From positions 1 through 41,391 of the IMG/VR virus record IMGVR_UViG_3300027972_000026: DNA of 41,391 nucleotides; one strand, given 5' to 3'. Both the position numbers and the translations under genes were made by a program. Shown in pieces: positions 6,848 to 15,213 of this stretch (position 1 is the first letter of the stretch; each line of letters starts with the position of its first letter). The stretch is from a virus. The notes beneath the pieces are model-generated. The model ran no database searches, had not been told where the DNA came from, and saw only the letters and a list, made by a program, of their open reading frames with translations.

Positions 6848-8935
6848 ATGACTCAACTAATTTGGGATGATACCAGTACGCGTTTTTTTGAAACGGGTGT
6901 TGATAGATGTGTTTTGTATGTTATGGATCAAAATGGCGAGTATCCTGTTGGAATACCATGGAATGGTTTAACTGGTGTCACAGAAACCCCATCTGGTGCT
7001 GAGCCATCTCCATTATATGGCGATAACATGAAGTATCTAACACTCGTATCAGCTGAGGATTTTACTGCTACATTAGAAGCTTATACCTATCCAGAGGAAT
7101 TTGACGAATGTGATGGGTCTAATGAGATTATGGTTGATACAGGTGGCCGAGTTTCCCAACAACCTCGTAAGAAATTTGGTTTAGTGTACCGAACCAAATT
7201 AGGTAACGATGTTGCTGGCGATGCGCTTGGTTATAAATTGCATTTACTTTATGGGTGTTTAGCATCTCCATCTGAGAAAGCATATGCTACGATTAACGAT
7301 TCCCCAGAAGCTATCACGTTTAGTTGGGAGATTTCCACCACTCCAATAAATGTTACTGGTTTTCAACCAACTTCTTTAATTACAATTGACTCAACTAAAT
7401 GTATACCAGCAAATTTAACTGCTCTTGAGAATCAGTTATTTGGCGCTACTGGAATAACACCAAATCTTCCATTACCTGATGGAGTAAAAGCAACACTGGA
7501 AGTGGGCGGTGATTGGTATGTTGATAGCGAGAATGGGAATGACAATAATAGTGGCACAACACCCCTTAAATCCTTCGCTACCATCACTAAACTCTTGACT
7601 GTATGGTCAGCCGGTGAGACCATTGGTGTAGCCAAGGGAAGCACATTCTATGAGACGCTAACCTATCCTGGTAATGATAGTATAGCTATAGCCTATGGCA
7701 CAGGGGCAGACCCGATTATAGAGTGTCGGGATGTGGCTTCAGCATTATCGTTCTCTAAAACTGGTGGTCGCACATTCGTGTATGAAATAGCTCTATCTCC
7801 CGATCTTGGTCCATTCGGATCGTGGAATAGTATTTGGGAGGACGAGATTCGACTAGTACGCGTAACATCAGTGGCAAACTGTGATGCAACCCCAGGAAGT
7901 TATTTCCCGTCTAGCGATACTGTTGCTCCGATTACGATGTATGTTCATGCATCTGACGATAGCAATCCTGGCACTAATGGAAAAGTCTACAAGTATTCAA
8001 AACGACTATGTTCAGTAGAGGGTTATTTATACAGTCGTTGTGGGGCAAATGGTATTGTCGGTATTGGCAGTCTTAGTGAGAGCGGTCCATTCCGGACGGG
8101 TCCGTTTACGATTCTATACGGATGTAAAGCGATTTTCGGAAATAAACATAACTTTTATCATCGAAGAGGATCATGGCTTGAGAATTGCGAAGCTATCGAT
8201 GGCTATCACACTGGTGGATCGTGGACGCTCTTTGTTTATAACGATGATACTCCTTCCGGAGATGGTATTACTTATAAGAATTGTATCGCTCGTCACACAT
8301 CAGTCGCGCTGCCAATAGGATCTGCGGGATTTTATGGTCACCACAATATTAGTGGTAGCTTTGGTCTGGTCCACTTTGATCATTGCATTGTTGAAAAGTG
8401 TCAGACTGCTATCTCTGGGCAGGATGCAGAGATTCTTTGCGATTACTGCGAGGCGATCTCATGTGACTTTTCCTTCGCGGTCGTATCGACAGATATTCAC
8501 ACCTTTAACCATTGCAAGATGACCTCCTCGTCTTTTAGTGGACGATTTGTTAGCATGAACGTGGCCAATGCCACAGCTGTAATCAACTCGGCAGATGTTA
8601 GTCTCACTGGGAACGCGGCAATTGCGGTGGCCATACAAGCGAATAATCCTACGATTACTATTGATGGTTTCAAGTTTGTCGGACGATCAGTGGGTGGGTG
8701 GCAGGAATTTCTTTACTGCAACGGGTATACCGGAGGAACAGTCAATATCACGAATGGCGATTTTGACAGTCCCTATGCTTACCTTATCTATGATGTAGCT
8801 GGTCCCGTTATTACATCGGATTACAACAGATTCAGACAAAACGCGCAGGTGTTTAAGATAGCATCAGTCGATTATGGTACAGTAGCTGCTTACCAGTTAG
8901 CCACCGGACAGGATGCGCACAGTACTATCGGGTAG
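6848..8935 (+). CDS. Major-tail-protein domain fused to beta-helix (copy 1)
   Basis: Residues 1 to about 218 are a full actinophage-type major tail (tube) protein: IWDDTSTRFFETGVDR at the start, then SGAEPSPLYGDN, TYPEEFDECDG, QQPRKKFGLVYRTKLGND, and ASPSEKAYATINDSPEAITF. At exactly the point where the stand-alone tube protein (24915-25580) ends, a new domain begins with WYVDSENGNDNNSGT, the opening of right-handed parallel beta-helix (DUF1565-type) proteins. It runs to residue 695 as Asn/Gly/Cys-rich coils. The end, YQLATGQDAHSTIG, is the usual C-terminal beta-helix motif, truncated relative to copy 2. It probably assembles into tail-tube rings and displays the beta-helix as an adhesin or depolymerase. 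No catalytic residues can be assigned with confidence. Confidence 0.85.
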   Translation: MTQLIWDDTSTRFFETGVDRCVLYVMDQNGEYPVGIPWNGLTGVTETPSGAEPSPLYGDNMKYLTLVSAEDFTATLEAYTYPEEFDECDGSNEIMVDTGGRVSQQPRKKFGLVYRTKLGNDVAGDALGYKLHLLYGCLASPSEKAYATINDSPEAITFSWEISTTPINVTGFQPTSLITIDSTKCIPANLTALENQLFGATGITPNLPLPDGVKATLEVGGDWYVDSENGNDNNSGTTPLKSFATITKLLTVWSAGETIGVAKGSTFYETLTYPGNDSIAIAYGTGADPIIECRDVASALSFSKTGGRTFVYEIALSPDLGPFGSWNSIWEDEIRLVRVTSVANCDATPGSYFPSSDTVAPITMYVHASDDSNPGTNGKVYKYSKRLCSVEGYLYSRCGANGIVGIGSLSESGPFRTGPFTILYGCKAIFGNKHNFYHRRGSWLENCEAIDGYHTGGSWTLFVYNDDTPSGDGITYKNCIARHTSVALPIGSAGFYGHHNISGSFGLVHFDHCIVEKCQTAISGQDAEILCDYCEAISCDFSFAVVSTDIHTFNHCKMTSSSFSGRFVSMNVANATAVINSADVSLTGNAAIAVAIQANNPTITIDGFKFVGRSVGGWQEFLYCNGYTGGTVNITNGDFDSPYAYLIYDVAGPVITSDYNRFRQNAQVFKIASVDYGTVAAYQLATGQDAHSTIG

Positions 8936-8961
8936 ATTATGATATTTGGAGGGTCCATAGG

Positions 8962-11151
8962 ATGACTCAATTGGTTTGGGACGATACTGGTAAACGCTTT
9001 TATGAGACTGGTGTTGATAGATGTGTTTTATATTTAATGGAGGGTAATGGGGAGTATCCATTAGGAATACCCTGGAATGGTTTGGTTTCTCTTACAGAAA
9101 GTCCATCGGGTGCTGAGCCAACTCCATTATATGGAGACAATGTAAAATATTTAACACTTAGTTCAATAGAACAATTTGCGGCTACATTAGAAGCTTATAC
9201 CTATCCAGAGGAATTTGATGAATGTGATGGTTCTAAAGAAATTATGGTTGACACAGGTGGCCGAGTTTCTCAGCAACCTCGTAAGAAATTTGGACTTGTT
9301 TACAGGACTAAGTTAGGAAATGATGTTGCCGGACAAGATCTTGGTTATAAATTACATTTACTTTATGGGTGTCTAGCTTCTCCATCTGAGAAGGCATATG
9401 CTACGATTAATGATTCTCCGGAAGCTATCACGTTTAGTTGGGAGATTTCCACCACTCCAATAAATGTCACTGGTTTTCAACCAACTTCTTTAATCACAAT
9501 TGATTCGACTCAATGCTCGGTTCAAGGTCTTTCTCGACTTGAGGATCAATTATTTGGCTCTGCTGGAATAACAGCTAATCTCCCATTGCCAGATGCAGTA
9601 AAAACAATATTCGAAACGGCCCATAATTGGTATGTTGACAGTCTGGACGGAAATGACAACAAGGATGGGCGCTCTGAGGCTACTGCTTGGAAGACGTCGG
9701 CAAAGGTTAACGCATCTACATTCCTCCCAGAAGATTACATATTATTTAAGTGCGGGGGAAGGTTTAGGGGACAAGTATTGAGTGTGCCATCATCTGGCAC
9801 GGCTGGCAAGCCAATCACGTTCGCCACATATGGCATGGGAGCTAATCCCATCCTTGACCCGACAACTCGCTTTACCAATTTTGTTCTCCACGCCGGTGCT
9901 GTATGGAAGAGAACAGATGTTGGGAATGATCCTACACAGGTGTGGGAAGATGAAATCAGATTGATTTACAAAACATCCGTAGCTACTATGGTTTCCGGTA
10001 GTTGGTGTAAAACCGGCGGCGAGGTATATGTTCAGTGTACGGACGATGGCAATCCGAACACAGAGCACGTTGTTGAGTATGCGATCGGTGCAAATAGCAT
10101 AACCATCAGAATGAACGGGAAATCACATCTAGTATTTGACGGCATTGATGCTTATCGGTCAAATTACACGGCGTACAATACCGACCTTCCCGGTTCATCT
10201 GATATAGTTATTCGTAATAGTGTATCTTCCTGGACTGGCGGTAGATCATTTCTAGTTGGAGTATCAGTTATTGGCACTTCAGTCTATCCAAGTGACGTAA
10301 TCGTTAAGGATTGTGTAGCCCATGATGATCTAGACGAGTCTTACTGGATAGGTCATGGAACACGTCTTTTCATTGAGCACAATGAGGCCTATAATAGTGG
10401 TAAGGATACCTTTCCTAATGGAAAACAGTATCCAGAAGCAACGCATTTCCCAGGAGGCATACTAATCTCCGCTGAGGCAGTTGATTGTGTGGTTCGCAGG
10501 AACTATATTCATGATAACTACAAGTTGGCTGCTATCCTGGATGAAAGATCGCTCGGCCTAAAGGGGACACGAACAATCATAGAGCAAAACTTGGTGGATA
10601 CGTCGATTGGTGCTATGCCAGCTATTCAGATCGAAGGAATAAATACCACGGTACGCAATAACTTGATCAGATCGGGAAGTGGATCTCCCATATTATTGTC
10701 GAACGGACCGACCATACCAGAGATTTACAACAACACGCTTGTTAGTCCGAGTGGAGGACTCCATTCCATTGAGACAGGTGGCCAACCTGGCGCTCGCATC
10801 AAGAACAACATCCTTATCAGGGCTGGTGCTCTGAATAGATACATCAGTGTATCTGCCACGGCACAACCGGGAACGGTCATAAACCGCAACTTGTATTTCG
10901 GTGCGGCAACAGGCAGATGGTTCTGGGGGCCGAATGAATACACCAGTCTTGCCGCATGGCAAGCGGCATCCGGTCAGGACGCTAACAGCCTTAATAGCGA
11001 TCCAGTATTCGTTGTTCCCAATACTGACCTCCACCTACAAGTCACATCGCCCTGCATTGGGGCGGGTGAGGCCGGGCTGGTAACTGACGATTATGACGGG
11101 ATAAATAGGGGAGTGGCCATAGACATAGGAGCATATGAGTATGCTCCATAA
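8962..11151 (+). CDS. Major-tail-protein domain fused to beta-helix (copy 2)
   Basis: The architecture matches copy 1 with a different display domain. Residues 1 to about 218 are a tail-tube protein nearly identical to copy 1, including DNA-level identity near 9421-9492. From residue 220 (HNWYVDSLDGNDNKDG) a right-handed parallel beta-helix runs to the end, with regular coils such as DCVVRRNYIHDN, TTVRNNLIRSG and ARIKNNILIRAG. The C-terminus is complete: WQAASGQDANSLNSDPVF, then the closing DIGAYEY. This fold is common in phage tailspikes and polysaccharide lyases. Copies 1 and 2 share little sequence after residue 220, implying that display domains are swapped on a fixed tube anchor. Ribosome binding site GGAGGG lies at 8949-8954. 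Confidence 0.85.
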   Translation: MTQLVWDDTGKRFYETGVDRCVLYLMEGNGEYPLGIPWNGLVSLTESPSGAEPTPLYGDNVKYLTLSSIEQFAATLEAYTYPEEFDECDGSKEIMVDTGGRVSQQPRKKFGLVYRTKLGNDVAGQDLGYKLHLLYGCLASPSEKAYATINDSPEAITFSWEISTTPINVTGFQPTSLITIDSTQCSVQGLSRLEDQLFGSAGITANLPLPDAVKTIFETAHNWYVDSLDGNDNKDGRSEATAWKTSAKVNASTFLPEDYILFKCGGRFRGQVLSVPSSGTAGKPITFATYGMGANPILDPTTRFTNFVLHAGAVWKRTDVGNDPTQVWEDEIRLIYKTSVATMVSGSWCKTGGEVYVQCTDDGNPNTEHVVEYAIGANSITIRMNGKSHLVFDGIDAYRSNYTAYNTDLPGSSDIVIRNSVSSWTGGRSFLVGVSVIGTSVYPSDVIVKDCVAHDDLDESYWIGHGTRLFIEHNEAYNSGKDTFPNGKQYPEATHFPGGILISAEAVDCVVRRNYIHDNYKLAAILDERSLGLKGTRTIIEQNLVDTSIGAMPAIQIEGINTTVRNNLIRSGSGSPILLSNGPTIPEIYNNTLVSPSGGLHSIETGGQPGARIKNNILIRAGALNRYISVSATAQPGTVINRNLYFGAATGRWFWGPNEYTSLAAWQAASGQDANSLNSDPVFVVPNTDLHLQVTSPCIGAGEAGLVTDDYDGINRGVAIDIGAYEYAP

Positions 11152-11190
11152 CAAGCAGAGAACTTACTGAATACTATAAATATCAAGACA

Positions 11191-11243
11191 AAGATTCCCA
11201 TTCGACGATAGAAAGATATATAATAGTGTTGGATGGGAATCTT
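11191..11243 (+). repeat. Intergenic hairpin after the beta-helix genes
   Basis: Positions 11191-11201 pair perfectly with 11233-11243, and pairing continues inward to 11207/11227 with G-U pairs, giving about 17 bp. No T-run follows. A second pairing of GATAGAA (11207-11213) with TTCTATC (11242-11248) would overlap the first stem. It may protect the 3' end of the fibre transcript. Confidence 0.6.
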
Positions 11244-11336
11244 CTATCATCAAAATTTCAACAGTGATGGTGGCCCAATAGCCACTTCGCAGAATGGCAA
11301 CTGGCTGGATACGATACGAATTCTACGCATATCTAA
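11242..11336 (+). pseudogene. Frameshifted remnant of a beta-helix C-terminus
   Basis: In the gap after copy 2, one frame reads FYHQNFNSDGGPIAT (11242-11286). After a one-base backward shift, another reads FAEWQLAGYDTNSTHI followed by TAA (11286-11336). The second piece matches the C-terminal motif of the two neighbouring proteins (YQLATGQDAHSTIG and WQAASGQDANSLNSDP) and ends at the equivalent point to copy 1. It looks like what remains of a third or replaced beta-helix domain. The match is short, so it is an inference, but motif order and stop position agree. Confidence 0.55.
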
Positions 11337-11374
11337 AATAGAGACACTAACTAGTGTTGGAGATTGGAGGAATT

Positions 11375-11767
11375 ATGGAAAATAATAAATTGGAACATGT
11401 TGGCGTTCTCGGAATGAAATGGGGACGTCGACGTGGGGATAGTGATAGTGGTGGATCTAGAAAATCTGGTGGAAAGAATAAAACCACTATAAGAACAAGC
11501 GAAGATTTTAAAGCTGCTGCCAAGCTGAGAGAAAAGCGCATCGCTGAAATGAGTAATGAAGATATTTCCAAAGTGAACAAACGTATGGATCTTGAGAAAA
11601 GATATAAGGATCTTAATCCATCTAGAGTTGCTAAAGGTGCCAAAGCGGTTAAAAGTGTATTAGGCACCGTTGGTCAAGTAGCTGCTGGAGCTGGTGCTAT
11701 GCTTGCTCTTATTGGAATAGGTAACACTCTTATGAAAAAAATAGCTGCTTATGGCTTGAAGAAGTAA
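11375..11767 (+). CDS. GMKWG-motif phage protein 1
   Basis: The 130-residue protein has the N-terminal signature LEHVGVLGMKWGRRRG at residues 6-21. A low-complexity Ser/Gly/Lys linker follows, then a charged helical segment (MSNEDISKVNKRMDLEKRYKDLN) that recurs in phage proteins with this signature. A hydrophobic C-terminal helix (GQVAAGAGAMLALIGIG) comes last. GMKWG-type proteins are encoded in head/packaging modules of many phages; no function is established to my knowledge. Possibilities are targeting to the capsid interior or an ejected membrane-active protein. ATG 11375 follows TTGGAGG; the upstream in-frame TTG is disfavoured. It is the first of three such genes before the large terminase. 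Confidence 0.75.
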   Translation: MENNKLEHVGVLGMKWGRRRGDSDSGGSRKSGGKNKTTIRTSEDFKAAAKLREKRIAEMSNEDISKVNKRMDLEKRYKDLNPSRVAKGAKAVKSVLGTVGQVAAGAGAMLALIGIGNTLMKKIAAYGLKK

Positions 11768-11789
11768 ATTCGGCCAGATAGGATAATCC

Positions 11790-12305
11790 ATGCAAAATAA
11801 TTCTAATTCATTATCTCATGTTGGCGTTCTAGGAATGCGTTGGGGTCGTCGAAGTGGTCAATTATATCGTAAAAACACAATTACTACTGCTAAAGGTCAA
11901 AGAAATTTAGATAAAGAAGAACTTAATAAATTACAAAATAAAAAAGGTTTTCAAACTGGTCGTGGAAAGAAATTAGATGCAGAGAAAATTAAGATTTTGA
12001 AAGAAAGAGTATCTAGTGTAAAGGGCGAAAAACTCAGTTATTATGAACGAGATGCCCAAATGCGATCTCGCGTCAAAAAGATCAGTCTTGCTGTAACAGC
12101 ATTATGGATAACTGGTCCATTTCTTTATAGCGTAGCACAAGTTGTTCCTCATAATGCTAGAGTACTTGGAAATGCGTATAAAAGTCAAAGAAGATATGAG
12201 AAGTACGGGGGCTTCGATCCAAAGAAAGTAGTAAATGGTCGTTGGCGTGATGTGGCAAAATCTGATTATGTAGATGTTGGAAGAAAACTTTTAGGAGGTG
12301 GTTAA
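11790..12305 (+). CDS. GMKWG-motif phage protein 2
   Basis: The 171-residue protein has the signature LSHVGVLGMRWGRRSG at residues 8-23 (Lys to Arg variant). A very basic region rich in Lys and Asn follows, then one probable membrane helix (KISLAVTALWITGPFLYSVAQ) and a basic, Tyr-containing tail (SQRRYEKYGGFDPKKVV). Beyond the first 25 residues it shares no obvious sequence with its two neighbours, so only the tag is common. It follows protein 1 by 22 bases and its end contains the AGGAGG of protein 3, so translation is probably coupled. Expected net charge is strongly positive, compatible with DNA contact inside a head. Confidence 0.7.
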   Translation: MQNNSNSLSHVGVLGMRWGRRSGQLYRKNTITTAKGQRNLDKEELNKLQNKKGFQTGRGKKLDAEKIKILKERVSSVKGEKLSYYERDAQMRSRVKKISLAVTALWITGPFLYSVAQVVPHNARVLGNAYKSQRRYEKYGGFDPKKVVNGRWRDVAKSDYVDVGRKLLGGG

Positions 12306-12306
12306 A

Positions 12307-12702
12307 ATGAATAATGATCATTTGGAACATGTCGGCGTTATCGGAATGAAATGGGGTCGTCGTAAGGGATCTTCATCAACGTCTTCTAATAGATCTGGTG
12401 GTGGAGATCGTAGAAAACTAAGCTTTGCTAAAGATGCTGATGGTAGAAAAGTTAATAGATTATTCGGAAAAAGAAATAGAGCCAAGATATTTAAAACGCT
12501 TATTTATAATAAAGATTGGAATAAAGAATGGCAAAAGGACCCTCTTGTCAAACTCGGAAAATCCTCGGTAAAAAAAGCAGTAGCTAAGTTTGAGAAGAAA
12601 CAATATAAAGATGCCACTAAAGATATTCAAAGATTGATGAAAGATAAAAAATTTAAAGAGGCAAAAGATCTTCAAGCTGAACTAGATTATTTATATTCTT
12701 AA
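12307..12702 (+). CDS. GMKWG-motif phage protein 3
   Basis: The 131-residue protein has the signature LEHVGVIGMKWGRRKG at residues 6-21. A Ser-rich linker (SSSTSSNRSGGG) follows, then a Lys-rich helical body that ends in a repeated helix-turn pattern (KDATKDIQRLMKD, FKEAKDLQAELDYL). There is no membrane segment. ATG 12307 was chosen because TTAGGAGG lies eight bases upstream, inside the end of the preceding gene; an in-frame GTG at 12298 falls on that site. The gene ends 24 bases before the large terminase, and the four genes 11375-14472 look like one operon. Confidence 0.7.
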   Translation: MNNDHLEHVGVIGMKWGRRKGSSSTSSNRSGGGDRRKLSFAKDADGRKVNRLFGKRNRAKIFKTLIYNKDWNKEWQKDPLVKLGKSSVKKAVAKFEKKQYKDATKDIQRLMKDKKFKEAKDLQAELDYLYS

Positions 12703-12726
12703 AAATGCTATGGAGAACGTATAATT

Positions 12727-14472
12727 ATGTCCCTATCAAATACAGCAATTCCTATTTATTACGGAGAATTTCGTGACAGAGTAATACACGGAGAAATTCC
12801 CGTATGTAAAGAAATCTCTATGGAGATGAATAGGATAGATCAACTAATAGAGAATCCTGGGGTCTATTATGATGATCAAGCTGTAGAAGGTTTTGTTCGC
12901 TTTTGCGAATCTGAACTCACTTTAACTGATGGCGGCGATTTAACTCTTCTTGATACTTTTAAATTGTGGGCCGAACAAATTTTTGGTTGGTACTATTACG
13001 TTGAACGAAGTATTTATGTACCCGATGCCAATAATCGTGGTGGAAGATATGTGCGCAAACGAATTAAAAAACGTCTAGTTAATAAGCAGTATTTAATCGT
13101 TGCTCGTGGCGCCGCCAAATCAATGTACGCATCTTGTATACAAAATTATTTCATAAATGTTGAAACGGCAACAACACATCAGATCACTACAGCCCCAACA
13201 ATGAAGCAGGCAGAAGAAGTTATGTCCCCAATACGAACTTCAATCACTAGAGCGCGAGGTCCACTGTTTCAGTTCCTAACAGAAGGGTCTCTGCAAAATA
13301 CGACTGGCTCTCGAGCAACTCGTCAAAAGTTAGCATCTACAAAAAAGGGAATTGAAAACTTTCTTACTGGATCTTTACTTGAAGTGCGTCCAATGTCAAT
13401 TGATAAACTTCAAGGATTGAGACCAATGATTGCTACTATTGACGAATGGTTATCTGGTGACATCCGTGAGGATGTTGTAGGCGCAATTGAACAAGGTGCT
13501 TCTAAGTTAGATAACTACTTAATCGTAGCGATGAGTTCAGAAGGTACTATTCGTAATAGTAGTGGCGATACTATCAAAATGGAATTAAGTGACATACTTA
13601 AAGGCGATTACATTAATCCGCATGTCTCCATTTGGTATTATAAACTCGATGATGTTAATGAAGTGAACGATCCAAAAATGTGGTTGAAGGCTAATCCCAA
13701 TCTTGGAAAAACAGTTACATATGAAACATATCAGTTAGATGTTGAGCGGGCAGAAAAAGTGCCTTCTACAAGAAATGACATCCTTGCAAAACGATTTGGA
13801 ATTCCCATGGAAGGTTACACATATTTCTTTACCTATGAAGAAACATTACCGCATAGGCATAGAGATTTTTGGTCTTTACCATGTGCTTTGGGATTCGATC
13901 TTTCACAGGGAGACGATTTTTGTGCTTTTGTATTCCTATTTCCGTTACCAAATGGATCTTTTGGTGTTAAAACTCGTTGTTATATCACTTCCTTGACTTT
14001 AAAAAAGTTACCTGGTGCTATGAGATTAAAGTATGAGCAGTTCCTTGAAGAAACTAGTTTACAAGTTTTAGAATGCACTGTTCTAGACATGATGGAAGTC
14101 TATGAGGACTTAGATAATTTTATTAATGATTCTCAGTACGACGTTCGTTGTGTAGGTTTTGATCCCTATAATGCCAAGGAATTTATTGAAAGATGGGAAA
14201 GAGAGAATGGACCCTATGCTATAGAGAAAGTTATACAAGGAGCGAAGACGGAGTCAGTTCCACTTGGTGAGTTAAAAACTCTTTCGGAAGAAAGGATGCT
14301 TATTTTTGACCAAGAACTTATGACGTTCGCGATGGGCAATGCTATAACCCTCGAAGACACTAATGGTAATAGAAAACTTTTAAAAAAGCGCTACGAGCAA
14401 AAGATCGATCCTGTGGCTGCTATGATGGATGCTTATATTGCTTATAAAGCAAATAAAGATCAATTTGAATAG
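12727..14472 (+). CDS. terL: Terminase large subunit
   Basis: The 581-residue protein is the DNA-packaging motor: an ATPase that pumps DNA through the portal plus a nuclease that cuts the concatemer. The ATPase half has a Walker A variant R127-G-A-A-K131-S132, common in this terminase family in place of GKT, and Walker B ending D239-E240 (IATIDEW). The nuclease half has the acidic metal ligands of an RNase H-like fold: D391 in GFDLSQGDD, D479 in VGFDPYNAKEF, and D568 in DPVAAMMDAYIAY. Length is normal for the family. It is flanked on both sides by GMKWG-motif genes, and the next gene starts 12 bases after its stop. No intein or frameshift is seen. Confidence 0.95.
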   Translation: MSLSNTAIPIYYGEFRDRVIHGEIPVCKEISMEMNRIDQLIENPGVYYDDQAVEGFVRFCESELTLTDGGDLTLLDTFKLWAEQIFGWYYYVERSIYVPDANNRGGRYVRKRIKKRLVNKQYLIVARGAAKSMYASCIQNYFINVETATTHQITTAPTMKQAEEVMSPIRTSITRARGPLFQFLTEGSLQNTTGSRATRQKLASTKKGIENFLTGSLLEVRPMSIDKLQGLRPMIATIDEWLSGDIREDVVGAIEQGASKLDNYLIVAMSSEGTIRNSSGDTIKMELSDILKGDYINPHVSIWYYKLDDVNEVNDPKMWLKANPNLGKTVTYETYQLDVERAEKVPSTRNDILAKRFGIPMEGYTYFFTYEETLPHRHRDFWSLPCALGFDLSQGDDFCAFVFLFPLPNGSFGVKTRCYITSLTLKKLPGAMRLKYEQFLEETSLQVLECTVLDMMEVYEDLDNFINDSQYDVRCVGFDPYNAKEFIERWERENGPYAIEKVIQGAKTESVPLGELKTLSEERMLIFDQELMTFAMGNAITLEDTNGNRKLLKKRYEQKIDPVAAMMDAYIAYKANKDQFE

Positions 14473-14484
14473 GAGGACATTATA

Positions 14485-15186
14485 TTGATTAATGAACTAA
14501 AACATTATGGTGTTCTCGGAATGAAATGGGGTATCCGAAATAATAGAGAAAGTAGTGGTAAAGGATATTCTGTTGATAAAGATGGTCGGATATCAATTGA
14601 AAAAGGTTTTATTCTTCAACGGGTATATAATAAAAATAAGCAGGATAGTGGAGAGTCTGGAAGTAATTATTTTTCCTTTACTAAAAAGGATAATGGTACT
14701 TATTTAGCAATGTTGGGAGCAGGAGCTCATTCTAAGATTGGTTTTATTAAGAAACTTGCTTCTGAAACTATGCTTCGGTCGTCTGCAAAAGAACCTTTAA
14801 AATCTCCTAGTAGGGAAGAGGCTTTTAATATCTTAAATGAATCACTTAAAAATGCTGGTAAAAAAGGTTTTTCTGGAACTTTTAAAGATTCTAGAGCTCG
14901 AAACTGGTATGTAGAACAAAACGCCCGCATAGTTAAATCAAGAAAGAGTATTGAATTTCAAGAATATAGGAAGCTTTTACTTAAAAAAGGTTTTAATATT
15001 CTTCTAGATGAAGCAGATGCAGGATTTTTATCTGAAATGCCAATTCTTGTTTTAGATGGTGGACGGTCTCTCAAAAAAATAAGTATAAGTGATTTCTCAC
15101 CAGAAACTCTCAATGCCGCAAGAAAACGTTTATTAACGCAAGATATGAATAGAAGTATGGAAGAAATTTCAAAAGCTGGTTATTAA
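14485..15186 (+). CDS. GMKWG-motif phage protein 4, possible ART-like domain
   Basis: The 233-residue protein starts at TTG 14485, set by AGGAGGA seven bases upstream; the nearest ATG is out of frame. The signature LKHYGVLGMKWGIRNN (residues 5-20) has the common HYGVLGMKWG form. The following domain (KGFILQRVYN, then NYFSFTKK, then YRKLLLKKGFNILLDEADAGFLSEMPILVLD) resembles phage domains attached to this tag. Its Arg, aromatic-Ser-Phe and LDEADAG-PILVLD arrangement is faintly like ADP-ribosyltransferase folds. I cannot identify the catalytic Glu, so activity is not claimed. It differs from the other three tagged proteins in carrying a folded globular domain, and could be a virion-packaged effector. 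Confidence 0.7.
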   Translation: MINELKHYGVLGMKWGIRNNRESSGKGYSVDKDGRISIEKGFILQRVYNKNKQDSGESGSNYFSFTKKDNGTYLAMLGAGAHSKIGFIKKLASETMLRSSAKEPLKSPSREEAFNILNESLKNAGKKGFSGTFKDSRARNWYVEQNARIVKSRKSIEFQEYRKLLLKKGFNILLDEADAGFLSEMPILVLDGGRSLKKISISDFSPETLNAARKRLLTQDMNRSMEEISKAGY

Positions 15187-15213
15187 TTAAAAATTTTAAT
15201 AGGAGAATTAGAA

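Noticed and set aside
11191-11251. H-type pseudoknot in the post-fibre spacer
   Set aside because: The second pairing shares two bases with the first stem, and the first stem extends inward over the same bases, so a simple long hairpin explains it better.
12718-12723. TATAAT before the large terminase as a promoter
   Set aside because: Neither the phage motif (CTCG, ACAT at fixed offsets) nor a TTGACA-like -35 is present, and it overlaps the ribosome binding site region of a coupled operon.
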